Assembly (NCBI GenBank): GCA_016744925.1
Contig: JADGDJ010000015.1
Location: 1-38,312 of the forward strand
Direction of reading: 5' to 3'
Origin: Spirochaetaceae bacterium
GTDB taxonomy: Bacteria > Spirochaetota > Spirochaetia > DSM-2461
Length of the DNA stretch: 38,312 nt
Positions 1-7,096 of this stretch are shown piece by piece. The position numbers and the translations under genes were made by a program. Below the pieces are notes generated by a model. It was not told the origin of the DNA, made no database searches, and saw nothing but the letters and a program-made list of their open reading frames with translations. How positions within the stretch are numbered: the stretch's first letter is position 1; each line of letters begins with the position of its first letter.

Positions 1-522
1 ATAACCATAATCACCGAAGAAAAAAAAAAAAAAAAAACAACTTTTATCCTGAAGAGAATACAGAAAATAAAGGATTCCGGTAGAATGGCATACGGGATCA
101 TTACCCCGGCAATATTTAATGAACAGAATAAAAAAATCGGCTTTTCCGCTTTGAGCACGTCTTCGGGAGAAGAGTGGGAATTGGCGAGAACAGATAAAAT
201 TCTGCCCGGCCCCACTTACGGTCCCTACCATTTCTGTGATGAAGGATTTACAAAGGCGAATAACCAATTGAGCAAGTGTCTGAAATCAAATAAAAAAATC
301 ATTTTCCTCGATGAAATCGGTCCTCTCGAATTAAAACACAAAGATGGCTACTACCCTATTTTAAAGAACTTAGAAGAAGTTACTCTCCTACAGAATATAT
401 TTTTAGTAATCCGGTCATCGCTAATCGATAAATTTATCAATACATATATACCCGAACAAAAGTACAGAATTATCACAATAACAGCTCAAAATAGAGACTC
501 TGTTGAGTTAGATCTACAATAA
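1..522 (+). CDS. THEP1-like nucleoside-triphosphatase, 5' end outside the window, Walker A degenerate
   Basis: The frame is open from base 1 to the TAA at 520-522, so the gene probably starts upstream; the first ATG inside the window (85) lies after the expected P-loop. The Walker B-like motif IIFLDEIGPLEL and the preceding GPYHFCDEGF segment fit the THEP1 family (NTPase_1), small P-loop enzymes that hydrolyse NTPs or act as nucleotide kinases. The residues before TTFILKRIQ align with a GxxxxGKTT loop, but they are encoded by an 18-A run (20-37) and read EEKKKKKTT, so both loop glycines are gone. Either the enzyme is dead, or the A-run is an assembly or sequencing artefact. The gene converges on the metal ABC operon with an 8-bp gap. 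Family placement is fairly good; any role in metal or cofactor metabolism is only suggested by the neighbours. Confidence 0.6.
   Translation: MTIITEEKKKKKTTFILKRIQKIKDSGRMAYGIITPAIFNEQNKKIGFSALSTSSGEEWELARTDKILPGPTYGPYHFCDEGFTKANNQLSKCLKSNKKIIFLDEIGPLELKHKDGYYPILKNLEEVTLLQNIFLVIRSSLIDKFINTYIPEQKYRIITITAQNRDSVELDLQ
20..37. repeat. 18-nt homopolymeric A run
   Basis: Uninterrupted A from 20 to 37, in frame with the NTPase ORF and placed where codons for the Walker A glycines should be. It is by far the longest homopolymer noticed in the window. Confidence 0.9.
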
Positions 523-530
523 GAACAGGC

Positions 531-1307
531 TTAATGCCAGAGAATGATCTTTCTGCCGTCAATTTCTTTAATATCTATGGGAATATTGTATATACGGCTC
601 AGGTTCTCTTTGGTTAGAATCTCATCAACATGTCCCTGCTGTATGGAAAAATCGCTCCCCATTAGAATAACAGAATCACTCAATGATGCCGCAACTTCCG
701 GTTCATGACTAGTGAGCAGGATCGTCACACCCTCTTTTTTCAAAGATTTGAGAATTGTAATAATCCTGATTTTATTGGCAAGATCCAGGTTACTCATTGG
801 TTCATCAAGCAGAAGCAATTCCGGTTCCTGTGCCAGCGACCTGGCGAGCAGGACCAGCTGTTTTTCTCCTCCACTCAAATGGAGAATTGATTTATCTGAA
901 TATTCAGCCAATCCAACTTTATTCAAAGCCTCCAGGGCTATTCTGAAGTCATTATCTCCAGGTGATTGTAAAGAATTGAGATGAGGAGCCCTCCCGAGAA
1001 GAACATACTCAAGAAGAGAGTATTCAAAGGAGATATGCTCATACTGAGGAACCAGACCGATTAACCTCCCCATCTCTTTGCGGGAAAAATCCTCCATATT
1101 CCTCTCTTTGTGGAGAACGGCACCTTTTCTAATTTTTATCCAACCGAGAATAATATACAATAAAGTGGTCTTTCCGATACCATTTGGTCCCAGTATTGTT
1201 GAAATTCCACCCTTTTCCAGTTCAAGAGAGAGAGAGTTTAATACTTCCTTATTCTCTGATGAATAGGTAAAGCTTATATTGTCCAGCCTTGTCAATATCG
1301 TACTCAT
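531..1307 (-). CDS. FecE/BtuD-type ABC transporter ATPase
   Basis: 258-residue cytoplasmic ATPase that powers uptake of an iron-siderophore, cobalamin, haem or oxyanion-type substrate. All ABC motifs are present: Walker A GPNGIGKT (40-47), Q-loop Gln88, signature LSGGEKQ (144-150), Walker B LLLLDEP (164-170) and switch His201. The length is normal for the FecE/FhuC family. Its ATG overlaps the end of the permease gene by 4 bp (ATGA type), so translation is probably coupled. It is the last gene of a binding protein-permease-ATPase operon and ends 8 bp from the convergent NTPase gene; no strong terminator is visible between them. The substrate cannot be read from the ATPase. Confidence 0.93.
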   Translation of the reverse strand: MSTILTRLDNISFTYSSENKEVLNSLSLELEKGGISTILGPNGIGKTTLLYIILGWIKIRKGAVLHKERNMEDFSRKEMGRLIGLVPQYEHISFEYSLLEYVLLGRAPHLNSLQSPGDNDFRIALEALNKVGLAEYSDKSILHLSGGEKQLVLLARSLAQEPELLLLDEPMSNLDLANKIRIITILKSLKKEGVTILLTSHEPEVAASLSDSVILMGSDFSIQQGHVDEILTKENLSRIYNIPIDIKEIDGRKIILWH

Positions 1308-2311
1308 TTCTGAACCTTTATATTTTTTTTCAGCAGTAAAATGATGAAAAGCACAGCCCCGACTAAAGAAGTGATGATGCCAAGAGGGATCTCACCGGCA
1401 AAAGAGATTCTGGCAATAGTGTCACAGACCATAGTAAAAATTCCACCAAGCAACATAGCCGCAGGGAGACTCATACCTGTATCAGAACGGAATAACCCTC
1501 GTGAAATGTGGGGTATAATCAAACCGACCCAGTTGATAATCCCGCTAACAGAAATAAGTGCCGCTGTCGCGACAGTGGCGCTTATAAGAAAAATTAAGCG
1601 GTATCTACCGGGAGATATGCCCAGAGAAAAAGCGGTCTCATCCTCCAGGCTGAGAATATTCAGTTTCCAGCGCATAAGTAAAATGATTGTCATGGCGACA
1701 ACTGAGACGGGAAGAACTATAAAGAATTCCCGCCAGGTGACGCTCCACAAACCGCCGAGCATCCAGAATGTGATTTCCGGAAGCTGACTCAAAGGGTCAG
1801 CCGTGTATTTCATAATGCCTATTCCTGCAGAATAGACTGCCGAAACAGCGATTCCCGATAGAATCAATCTCAGTATCCACCCCCCGAAATGCACTCGTCT
1901 GGCAATGAGATAGGACAGACCGAGACCGGCAACAGCAAAAAAAGCTGCTGACCCCTGAATGACCCAAATAGAAGATCCCAGAAATATAATAGCAAAAGCC
2001 GCCCCGAAAGCCGCGCCCTGGGAAACACCGAGAAATCCCGGTTCTACCAATGGATTGGAAAAGATCATCTGAAAAACCATGCCGGAACCGGCGAGAGTGA
2101 TGCCGAGCAGAAGAGAAGTGAGCAGCCGGGGAAGACGAAGATTTAGAACCAGTTTACGGGCCAGTGGATCAGTCCACAATAATCCGGGATTCATAAATCC
2201 CGTTGCAGGATACCGCCCCAAAAAGAGAGCAAAGAGAAAAATTAAAATGAGAGATGAGAATAAAAGAGTCAAAAGAACTCTTTTATTCAAGGGCTTGAAG
2301 GCACTTACCAT
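1304..2311 (-). CDS. FecCD-family ABC transporter permease
   Basis: 335-residue polytopic inner-membrane permease, the usual length for FecCD/BtuC proteins, which have about ten helices. The first helix covers about residues 11-33. The family hallmark R-x-P-R-L-L-x(4)-LG-x(2)-LAGSG is seen at 59-77, followed by NPLVEP (86-91) and GFLGVSQGA (92-100). The C-terminal part carries the conserved GLIIPHISR segment that contacts the ATPase. It overlaps the binding-protein gene by 7 bp and the ATPase gene by 4 bp, so the three genes form one tight operon. It would form a homodimer in the membrane. Confidence 0.93.
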   Translation of the reverse strand: MVSAFKPLNKRVLLTLLFSSLILIFLFALFLGRYPATGFMNPGLLWTDPLARKLVLNLRLPRLLTSLLLGITLAGSGMVFQMIFSNPLVEPGFLGVSQGAAFGAAFAIIFLGSSIWVIQGSAAFFAVAGLGLSYLIARRVHFGGWILRLILSGIAVSAVYSAGIGIMKYTADPLSQLPEITFWMLGGLWSVTWREFFIVLPVSVVAMTIILLMRWKLNILSLEDETAFSLGISPGRYRLIFLISATVATAALISVSGIINWVGLIIPHISRGLFRSDTGMSLPAAMLLGGIFTMVCDTIARISFAGEIPLGIITSLVGAVLFIILLLKKNIKVQK

Positions 2312-3369
2312 CCCAGTCTGGTTTTTATCTCGCCATCGAACTGCTCATCTGAAAGGAAATAAAGGTCGCTATAAAATTCTCTAGTCATCTTTTCAACATC
2401 GAGATCTGTAAAAAGATCTCCCTGAATCTGCTTAGCCAACCATTTCAGACCGAGAATCCAGCGGCTATCGGGCTGATCCCAACTGTAAAAGTCTACGGGA
2501 AAAGCATGCAATTTATCGTTCTTGACCGCTTTCAGCTCTCGCCATTCGTTTGAACTGTTTATTGAAGTGATTACTTTATCGATATCCTCTTTGTAAGCAA
2601 CAATATAGATCTGATCGGGATTCCATGCTGCAATCTGTTCAAGATTGATCTTACTCCAGCCACTGCCGGGGTTGGCATCCTTCCAGATTGGATTTCCACC
2701 AGCCATTTCAACCATGCGTGTCTGTATCCAGTTTTCGGGAGGAATATTAAAAGCGGCGACACCGTCTCTTGTGGAATGATAAATAAATAATACATCGGGT
2801 TTTTCTGTGACTCCGGCTGTCCGTTCGGTTACGAATTCCCGTTCTGTTTTATAGTATGAAATTAATTCTTCCGCTCTGGGCATATTTCCGAAGACCTGCC
2901 CTAACATCCTGAAATCCTCTTCATATGCTTCGGGAGATTCCAGATTGAGATATAAAACGGGAATTCCCAACTGTTCCACGGCAGCACCGAGACTGCCTTT
3001 ATGGAAGTTTTTTAAAATAACAAGGTCGGGATTGGTTACAGCAATCTGCTCAGGTCCTACAGAGTGCTCGAGATATGTTTTATCGGAATAAAGGGGATCC
3101 AGTACTGCGATGAAATCACCTTTGAGTTGATTGGTGTTGCCTACACCAACAATCCTCGATGCCGCTTCGGGAAACATATAGAGGGCGTCTCCCACAATAT
3201 TTGAAGCTTTACCGACAAAAGTGATTCGTTCAGGTAATGTTTCCAGATGTATTGTCTGGCCTGTCGTATCGGTAATTTCAATTCCCGTTGTTATCTCCTG
3301 ACTTCCGGAACCGTAAAAAACGGTTGTATTTAACAGAAGTAATAGTAAGGGAAGTATTTTTCTTTTCAT
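2305..3369 (-). CDS. periplasmic metal/siderophore-type binding protein (TroA/FecB superfamily)
   Basis: 354-residue substrate-binding protein of the periplasmic_binding_2 class. It has an N-terminal hydrophobic signal (MKRKILPLLLLLLN) but no lipobox Cys, so it is secreted or anchored by an uncleaved signal. The mature part opens with DTTGQTIHLETLPERITFVG, then PDLVILKN and NPDQIYIV, the paired lobes of this fold. The FYSWDQPDSRWILGLKWLA segment near the C-terminus occurs in binding proteins annotated for iron complexes and in MolA-like oxyanion binders, so molybdate or tungstate is a possible alternative to iron, B12 or haem. A good Shine-Dalgarno (GGAG) precedes the ATG. The promoter and inverted repeat just upstream suggest a dedicated metal-responsive repressor. 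Confidence 0.88.
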   Translation of the reverse strand: MKRKILPLLLLLLNTTVFYGSGSQEITTGIEITDTTGQTIHLETLPERITFVGKASNIVGDALYMFPEAASRIVGVGNTNQLKGDFIAVLDPLYSDKTYLEHSVGPEQIAVTNPDLVILKNFHKGSLGAAVEQLGIPVLYLNLESPEAYEEDFRMLGQVFGNMPRAEELISYYKTEREFVTERTAGVTEKPDVLFIYHSTRDGVAAFNIPPENWIQTRMVEMAGGNPIWKDANPGSGWSKINLEQIAAWNPDQIYIVAYKEDIDKVITSINSSNEWRELKAVKNDKLHAFPVDFYSWDQPDSRWILGLKWLAKQIQGDLFTDLDVEKMTREFYSDLYFLSDEQFDGEIKTRLGW

Positions 3370-3405
3370 GATTCAGGCTCCATTATAGTTATTCGTGTAT
3401 AATGG

Positions 3406-3426
3406 AATAATACTCTTTGTATTATT
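3406..3426. promoter_or_regulatory. 21-bp perfect inverted repeat, candidate operator
   Basis: AATAATAC (3406-3413), 5-bp spacer, GTATTATT (3419-3426). The arms are exact complements. The element covers the -10 box and the 3' half of the spacer of the promoter above, where a bound repressor would block polymerase. The sequence is AT-rich, like Fur- or DtxR-type sites, but it does not match a Fur box closely enough to name the regulator. Confidence 0.6.
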
Positions 3427-3435
3427 ATCAGTCAA
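3407..3435 (-). promoter_or_regulatory. sigma-70 promoter of the FecBCD-type operon
   Basis: On the minus strand: -35 TTGACT (3435-3430), 17-bp spacer, -10 TATTAT (3412-3407), about 38 bp before the binding-protein ATG. It is a near-consensus match with ideal spacing. Confidence 0.7.
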
Positions 3436-3469
3436 TAAAAGAAAATTGCTTCGGTGATTTGATTTGGGC

Positions 3470-3500
3470 AAAAAAAAACAGAAGGATAAAATCCTTCTGT
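3470..3500 (-). terminator. intrinsic terminator of the cold-shock gene
   Basis: Perfect 10-bp stem (3478-3487 with 3491-3500) and an AAA loop, followed on the minus strand by nine U. It lies 27 bp after the csp stop codon. Confidence 0.85.
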
Positions 3501-3526
3501 CCACATCTGTATATAAAAAAAATAAA

Positions 3527-3715
3527 TTAAATTTTTCTTACATTAGTCGCGCAAGGTCCCTTGGGTCCCTGTCCGACTTCAAATTCTACTTTGTCGTCTT
3601 CGTTGATGTAACCTTCAACTTCACTTGTATGAACGAAAAGATCTTCTCCATTTTCCTGCTGGATAAAACCAAAACCTTTTGTAGAATTAAACCATTTTAC
3701 TGTTCCTGTTGCCAT
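3527..3715 (-). CDS. CspA-family cold-shock protein
   Basis: 62-residue single OB-fold domain that binds single-stranded RNA/DNA and acts as an RNA chaperone. RNP1 is KGFGFI (13-18), RNP2 is LFVHT (26-30), and the aromatic patch includes Trp8 and Phe9. It is slightly shorter than E. coli CspA (70) but complete. AGAGG precedes the ATG by about 5 bases. It is monocistronic: its own terminator lies downstream and about 150 bp separate it from the next gene upstream. It could serve in cold adaptation or as a constitutive housekeeping Csp; the sequence does not distinguish these. Confidence 0.95.
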   Translation of the reverse strand: MATGTVKWFNSTKGFGFIQQENGEDLFVHTSEVEGYINEDDKVEFEVGQGPKGPCATNVRKI

Positions 3716-3796
3716 TGTAACCTCTTTATATTAATAACTACATACTAATGAAACATGACAAAATAAGAAAGGGGTAGATTGGAAATAAATGAAAAT

Positions 3797-3815
3797 AGAT
3801 GCAACATCTGCATCT
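3797..3815 (-). terminator. weak hairpin after the membrane-protein gene
   Basis: 7-bp stem AGATGCA/TGCATCT with a 5-nt loop, followed on the minus strand by a T-rich but interrupted tract (ATTTTC). It could end transcription of the gene at 3864-4610 or lie in the csp leader. Confidence 0.4.
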
Positions 3816-3863
3816 TTTTCCTATTTCTTTTTGGTCAAAAGGTAAATTTCTATCCATTTGTAC

Positions 3864-4610
3864 TCAACTTATCCCTAAAACAGTCTTTTCAATCTCCATT
3901 CTCTGCCTGGAATCAAATGGATTGTTTGTGATAGCGCTCAGGAAAAGATAGGGATATTCTTTTTGAAGGAATTCCATATAGTCCACCCAGACAAAAGAAA
4001 GATTGCTGTATACCCGTTCAATATCAACTTTTAGATGATTGTAATCCTGTTCTTCCAAATCATTGAGAGGTCTCTGTCTTAGTTCTTCCGACAAATGAAA
4101 AATACTCATTAACACCTCTGTAAAAAGTTCGTGTTCCTGAAGCGCAGAGTTTGTTATAAGATTTGTTATAAGTTGCTGCTGATTTGTAATCAGAGTATTT
4201 ATACCATCGAGGTCCATGGTAAATATATCAATTCTGTAATTGTGATTTTTTGTACTATTTCTTAACTCACAGTACTTATCACTGTCCCATTTAAAATCCA
4301 CAGTGGCGTTTTGAATGGAAATATTTTCATCGGAAAGAGCGAGAACCGAAAGTAGCTTGTTTCCCATTTCCTGATAGAACAACCCGATAAGCATATTTAC
4401 TTTTTTCATAAGTTGTAGATGTTCACGCTTTTCTATAAATTTATCCAGAACGAGAGAAACAAAGAAAACTTCTAAAGGGATGAAGGCAATATCGGCAAGA
4501 AGAAAGATCAGAATATGGTGAAGATCTCTGAAAACGGCAAAATGCAATAGATGCAAAGCAATGGATAATCCGATTAATAATATCCCGAGAATGATTGTAT
4601 TTTTTTTCAA
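3864..4610 (-). CDS. uncharacterised two-helix membrane protein with a cytoplasmic helical tail
   Basis: No named family was recognised. I choose the TTG at 4610 (product starts MKKNTIILG, 248 aa) because GGAG sits 8 bases upstream; the first ATG of the frame (4706) has no ribosome-binding site and adds 32 residues that look like leader translation. Two helices follow at about 4-27 and 32-57, separated by the short turn FRDLHH. The charged stretch DKFIEKREH and about 190 soluble, mostly helical residues follow. The layout (hairpin anchor plus cytosolic domain) resembles a widespread group of unnamed bacterial proteins. There is no catalytic motif and no operon partner. Function unknown. Confidence 0.7.
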   Translation of the reverse strand: MKKNTIILGILLIGLSIALHLLHFAVFRDLHHILIFLLADIAFIPLEVFFVSLVLDKFIEKREHLQLMKKVNMLIGLFYQEMGNKLLSVLALSDENISIQNATVDFKWDSDKYCELRNSTKNHNYRIDIFTMDLDGINTLITNQQQLITNLITNSALQEHELFTEVLMSIFHLSEELRQRPLNDLEEQDYNHLKVDIERVYSNLSFVWVDYMEFLQKEYPYLFLSAITNNPFDSRQRMEIEKTVLGIS

Positions 4611-4764
4611 TGATTTAACTCCGCAATTATTTTTGACAAAAATACTCAATATCGAAAGTTTTTCCCAGACTGATTTCCTGTTTTTTTTTACATAAATAAA
4701 AACCAAAAATGGATAATCAAGATTGTTATATTATTCATGTACCCTGGATTCGGCTTATTGTTCC

Positions 4765-5700
4765 TCATTCAGGGGACCACAGGACAGTTTCCGGATAAAA
4801 CGCCTGCCATGCAAACCAGAATGATATAACATAGGGAATGGTCTCTCCCCTGCCATTGCGCACAAAGGGGTGTTTCCTCTCCTTCTCATATGAAATTTGA
4901 ATTCTCGAAGAGGCAATATTTATTATATACGTTTCAGATGATGAAAACTGATCAATTGGAAAAGCAATTGCCTCACCATCGACAATGACTCCGATAATCA
5001 AGGCTTTATTGGGAAGTTCCCGGCGATACTCCGGAACAGGAAACATCGTGCGATCACTGGCGAAGTATCCCCCGTAGGCATTGCCCCCGTAATTACGGTT
5101 GTAACCTGTTTGAATGGAAAGAACTTCGCCATGAGGATATTTATCCCTCCAGCTCTTCCATGTCATATATTCGCTGGGCAGCCATTTCAGAACTTCTCCT
5201 GTTTCCTCACCACTAACAGCTTTCATCTCCAACTGTGACCAGAGTGATTCAGATTCTCTATCATACATAAGAACATCACTCTGATACAGCAGACCGGACA
5301 CTCCGAACTCACGCACCTGCCCCCCGATACTCCTACTGAAAACCATCGAAGTACCGCATAATGGGCAATAGGTTACGACTATGGGCTCGCCCTCAACAGT
5401 ATCGTTAACAATTTCATGCCAGATTAGGATTCTCGTAGGGTAAGCTTTTACTGTATCTCCTCGAACCACACCGATAATAATATCGTCTTCTTTCAAATAA
5501 TCGACCTGATTGACTGAAATAAACTCAGGATTGGAAATTGAGGGAATGCCATCACGGGGAGGTCCCCCCTGGTGTATATCATTGATATTTATGATTGAAT
5601 CGGATAGATCAAAACCATTTTTTGATTGACTGCTGAGTGGAATTATCATTGAGGAAAATAACAAAGTAAAAAATAGGATATTGATAAGATTCTTTTTCAT
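4765..5700 (-). CDS. DUF3179 domain-containing exported protein
   Basis: 311 residues from the ATG at 5700; GGAGG lies 4 bases upstream, which decides against the ATG 15 bases earlier. The N-terminus is a signal peptide (KKNLINILFFTLLFSSMIIPL). DUF3179 hallmarks follow: AYPTRILIWHEIVND, the di-cysteine motif YCPLCGTS (Cys112 and Cys115), DRESESLWSQ, and a C-terminal segment ending in FWFAWQAFYPET. The paired Cys and nearby His suggest a metal or redox centre, but the family has no established biochemical function. No partner genes lie in the same transcription unit; a carbonic anhydrase gene follows upstream on the same strand, 78 bp away. Family assignment is secure, function unknown. Confidence 0.88.
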   Translation of the reverse strand: MKKNLINILFFTLLFSSMIIPLSSQSKNGFDLSDSIININDIHQGGPPRDGIPSISNPEFISVNQVDYLKEDDIIIGVVRGDTVKAYPTRILIWHEIVNDTVEGEPIVVTYCPLCGTSMVFSRSIGGQVREFGVSGLLYQSDVLMYDRESESLWSQLEMKAVSGEETGEVLKWLPSEYMTWKSWRDKYPHGEVLSIQTGYNRNYGGNAYGGYFASDRTMFPVPEYRRELPNKALIIGVIVDGEAIAFPIDQFSSSETYIINIASSRIQISYEKERKHPFVRNGRGETIPYVISFWFAWQAFYPETVLWSPE

Positions 5701-5778
5701 ATAGCCTCCATACATTCATGTAACGCTATATACAAGATACTCATTTTTTCTTCAATCGTTAGAAAACTTGTATTTCAC

Positions 5779-6402
5779 TTAGTTAAGAAGCTCGAACTCC
5801 TGAGCATCTTTATCATACTGAAATATTTCACCACTTTTGATGATGTAATGCCATCCTTCAATAGTCAGATCCCCTTTTTTGTATGGTTCCTGTATATAAG
5901 GATAACTCAAAAGATGTTTCATTTGTTCAAGGACATTGATCTGCTCGGTAAGCCAGCTCCGTGCCGAAGGATCATTATCCATCAAAGTCCGGTTTACCTG
6001 ATCCCTGACAGGAGCAGCAAGCTCCATCCACTTACTGGTGTTGGGAATATTGAGAGAATCGGGATCCTCATGATGCAATAGAGCACAGCCCCCGCAATTA
6101 CTGTGTCCGCAGACAATAATATTTGATATTTTTAAAACCTGAACCGCATATTCAATAGCAGCGGTTGTAGACAAAAACTCATCGGCTATTCGATAGGGAG
6201 GAACAAGATTGGCGACATTGCGAACTATAAATAATTCACCGGGCAATGTATGGGTCATCATACCGGGAACCAGTCGGGAATCAGAACAGGTGATAAACAA
6301 AGTATGGGGATTCTGTTTTTCTCCGAGAGATGTAAACAGTAGGCGATGATTTTCAAAATCACTTTTTTTAAAATGAACGATTCCTTCGAGCAGTTTCTTC
6401 AT
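5779..6402 (-). CDS. beta-class carbonic anhydrase
   Basis: Zinc enzyme interconverting CO2 and bicarbonate. The catalytic set is visible: CSDSR with the first zinc ligand Cys and the Asp-Arg dyad, and HSNCGG with the remaining His and Cys ligands (Cys40, Asp42, Arg44, His101, Cys104 when counted from the TTG at 6405). I prefer the ATG at 6402 (207 aa): AGGAG is 8 bases upstream, against 5 for the TTG. The length is normal for the bacterial beta class. No signal peptide, so cytoplasmic. Bicarbonate is the co-substrate of the biotin carboxylase encoded at 19904, a plausible but distant metabolic link. Confidence 0.95.
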   Translation of the reverse strand: MKKLLEGIVHFKKSDFENHRLLFTSLGEKQNPHTLFITCSDSRLVPGMMTHTLPGELFIVRNVANLVPPYRIADEFLSTTAAIEYAVQVLKISNIIVCGHSNCGGCALLHHEDPDSLNIPNTSKWMELAAPVRDQVNRTLMDNDPSARSWLTEQINVLEQMKHLLSYPYIQEPYKKGDLTIEGWHYIIKSGEIFQYDKDAQEFELLN

Positions 6403-6445
6403 CAATTATTACTCCTGAATATAATAATAGCAGAAACTCTCTCGA

Positions 6446-6485
6446 TAAAACCGGTTGAAGTGAAAAATGCTCCTATTCAACCGGT
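6446..6485 (-). terminator. terminator of the mcp-cheW operon
   Basis: Perfect 10-bp stem ACCGGTTGAA (6450-6459) with TTCAACCGGT (6476-6485) and a 16-nt loop. On the minus strand it is followed by UUUUAU. It begins 12 bp after the cheW stop. Confidence 0.65.
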
Positions 6486-6496
6486 AATAATTCTCA

Positions 6497-7087
6497 TCAA
6501 TTTTTAACAGTATGCTCAAGAACAGATTTTTCGTCTTCTGAAAAGAAATCACCAAGATTGATAATAATAATCATTCTATTGGCAATCTTACCTATCTTTT
6601 GAATAAATTTTGTATCTATTGCATTACTGAATTCAGGAGTATCACTGAGGTTTTCTTCAGTGATACTGACAACGTCGGATACGGTATCAACTATGAAACC
6701 GACAGTTCTTTTACTTTCCATTCCGGTTTCAGCAATAATCACTATTGTATCACTGCTCAATTCTTTGGCAGTCAGGTTAAATTTATTTCTCAATTCATAG
6801 AGAGGAATTATGTTCCCTCTCAGGTTAATTATACCCGGAATATAATCAGGAACACCGGGAATTCTAGTCAGATTGGGAAGTGATATTATCTCCTGAACTG
6901 ATAATATGGGGACTCCATACTCTTCATTTTCAACTGAAAATACAACATACTGGTTAGAAATATCCATATTCAGTTGGGAAACAAGAAGGTCTTCCTCATC
7001 ATCATCGTCAAGATTCAAATAACTGTCACTGTTTTCATAGACTTTTTTTTGTTTCATAGAATCGTTCAATTCTTCATTTTCGTTCAT
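6497..7087 (-). CDS. cheW: CheW chemotaxis coupling protein
   Basis: 196-residue adaptor that links chemoreceptors to the CheA kinase. The CheW fold begins near residue 45 (QYVVFSVENEEYGVPILSVQEII), with the conserved GIINLRGNIIPLYELR at 85-100 and GFIVDTVSDVV further on. About 42 extra N-terminal residues precede the domain and include the acidic run LDDDDEEDLL (26-35), an extension not present in E. coli CheW (167 aa). It starts 9 bp after the receptor stop codon and is cotranscribed with it. A receptor and CheW encoded together without CheA/CheY suggests a dedicated adaptor feeding the central chemotaxis array. Confidence 0.93.
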   Translation of the reverse strand: MNENEELNDSMKQKKVYENSDSYLNLDDDDEEDLLVSQLNMDISNQYVVFSVENEEYGVPILSVQEIISLPNLTRIPGVPDYIPGIINLRGNIIPLYELRNKFNLTAKELSSDTIVIIAETGMESKRTVGFIVDTVSDVVSITEENLSDTPEFSNAIDTKFIQKIGKIANRMIIIINLGDFFSEDEKSVLEHTVKN

Positions 7088-7096
7088 ATGCTACCC

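Noticed and set aside
3464-3748. 94-codon plus-strand ORF
   Set aside because: Exact antisense of the cold-shock gene and its terminator; the sense gene has clear RNP motifs.
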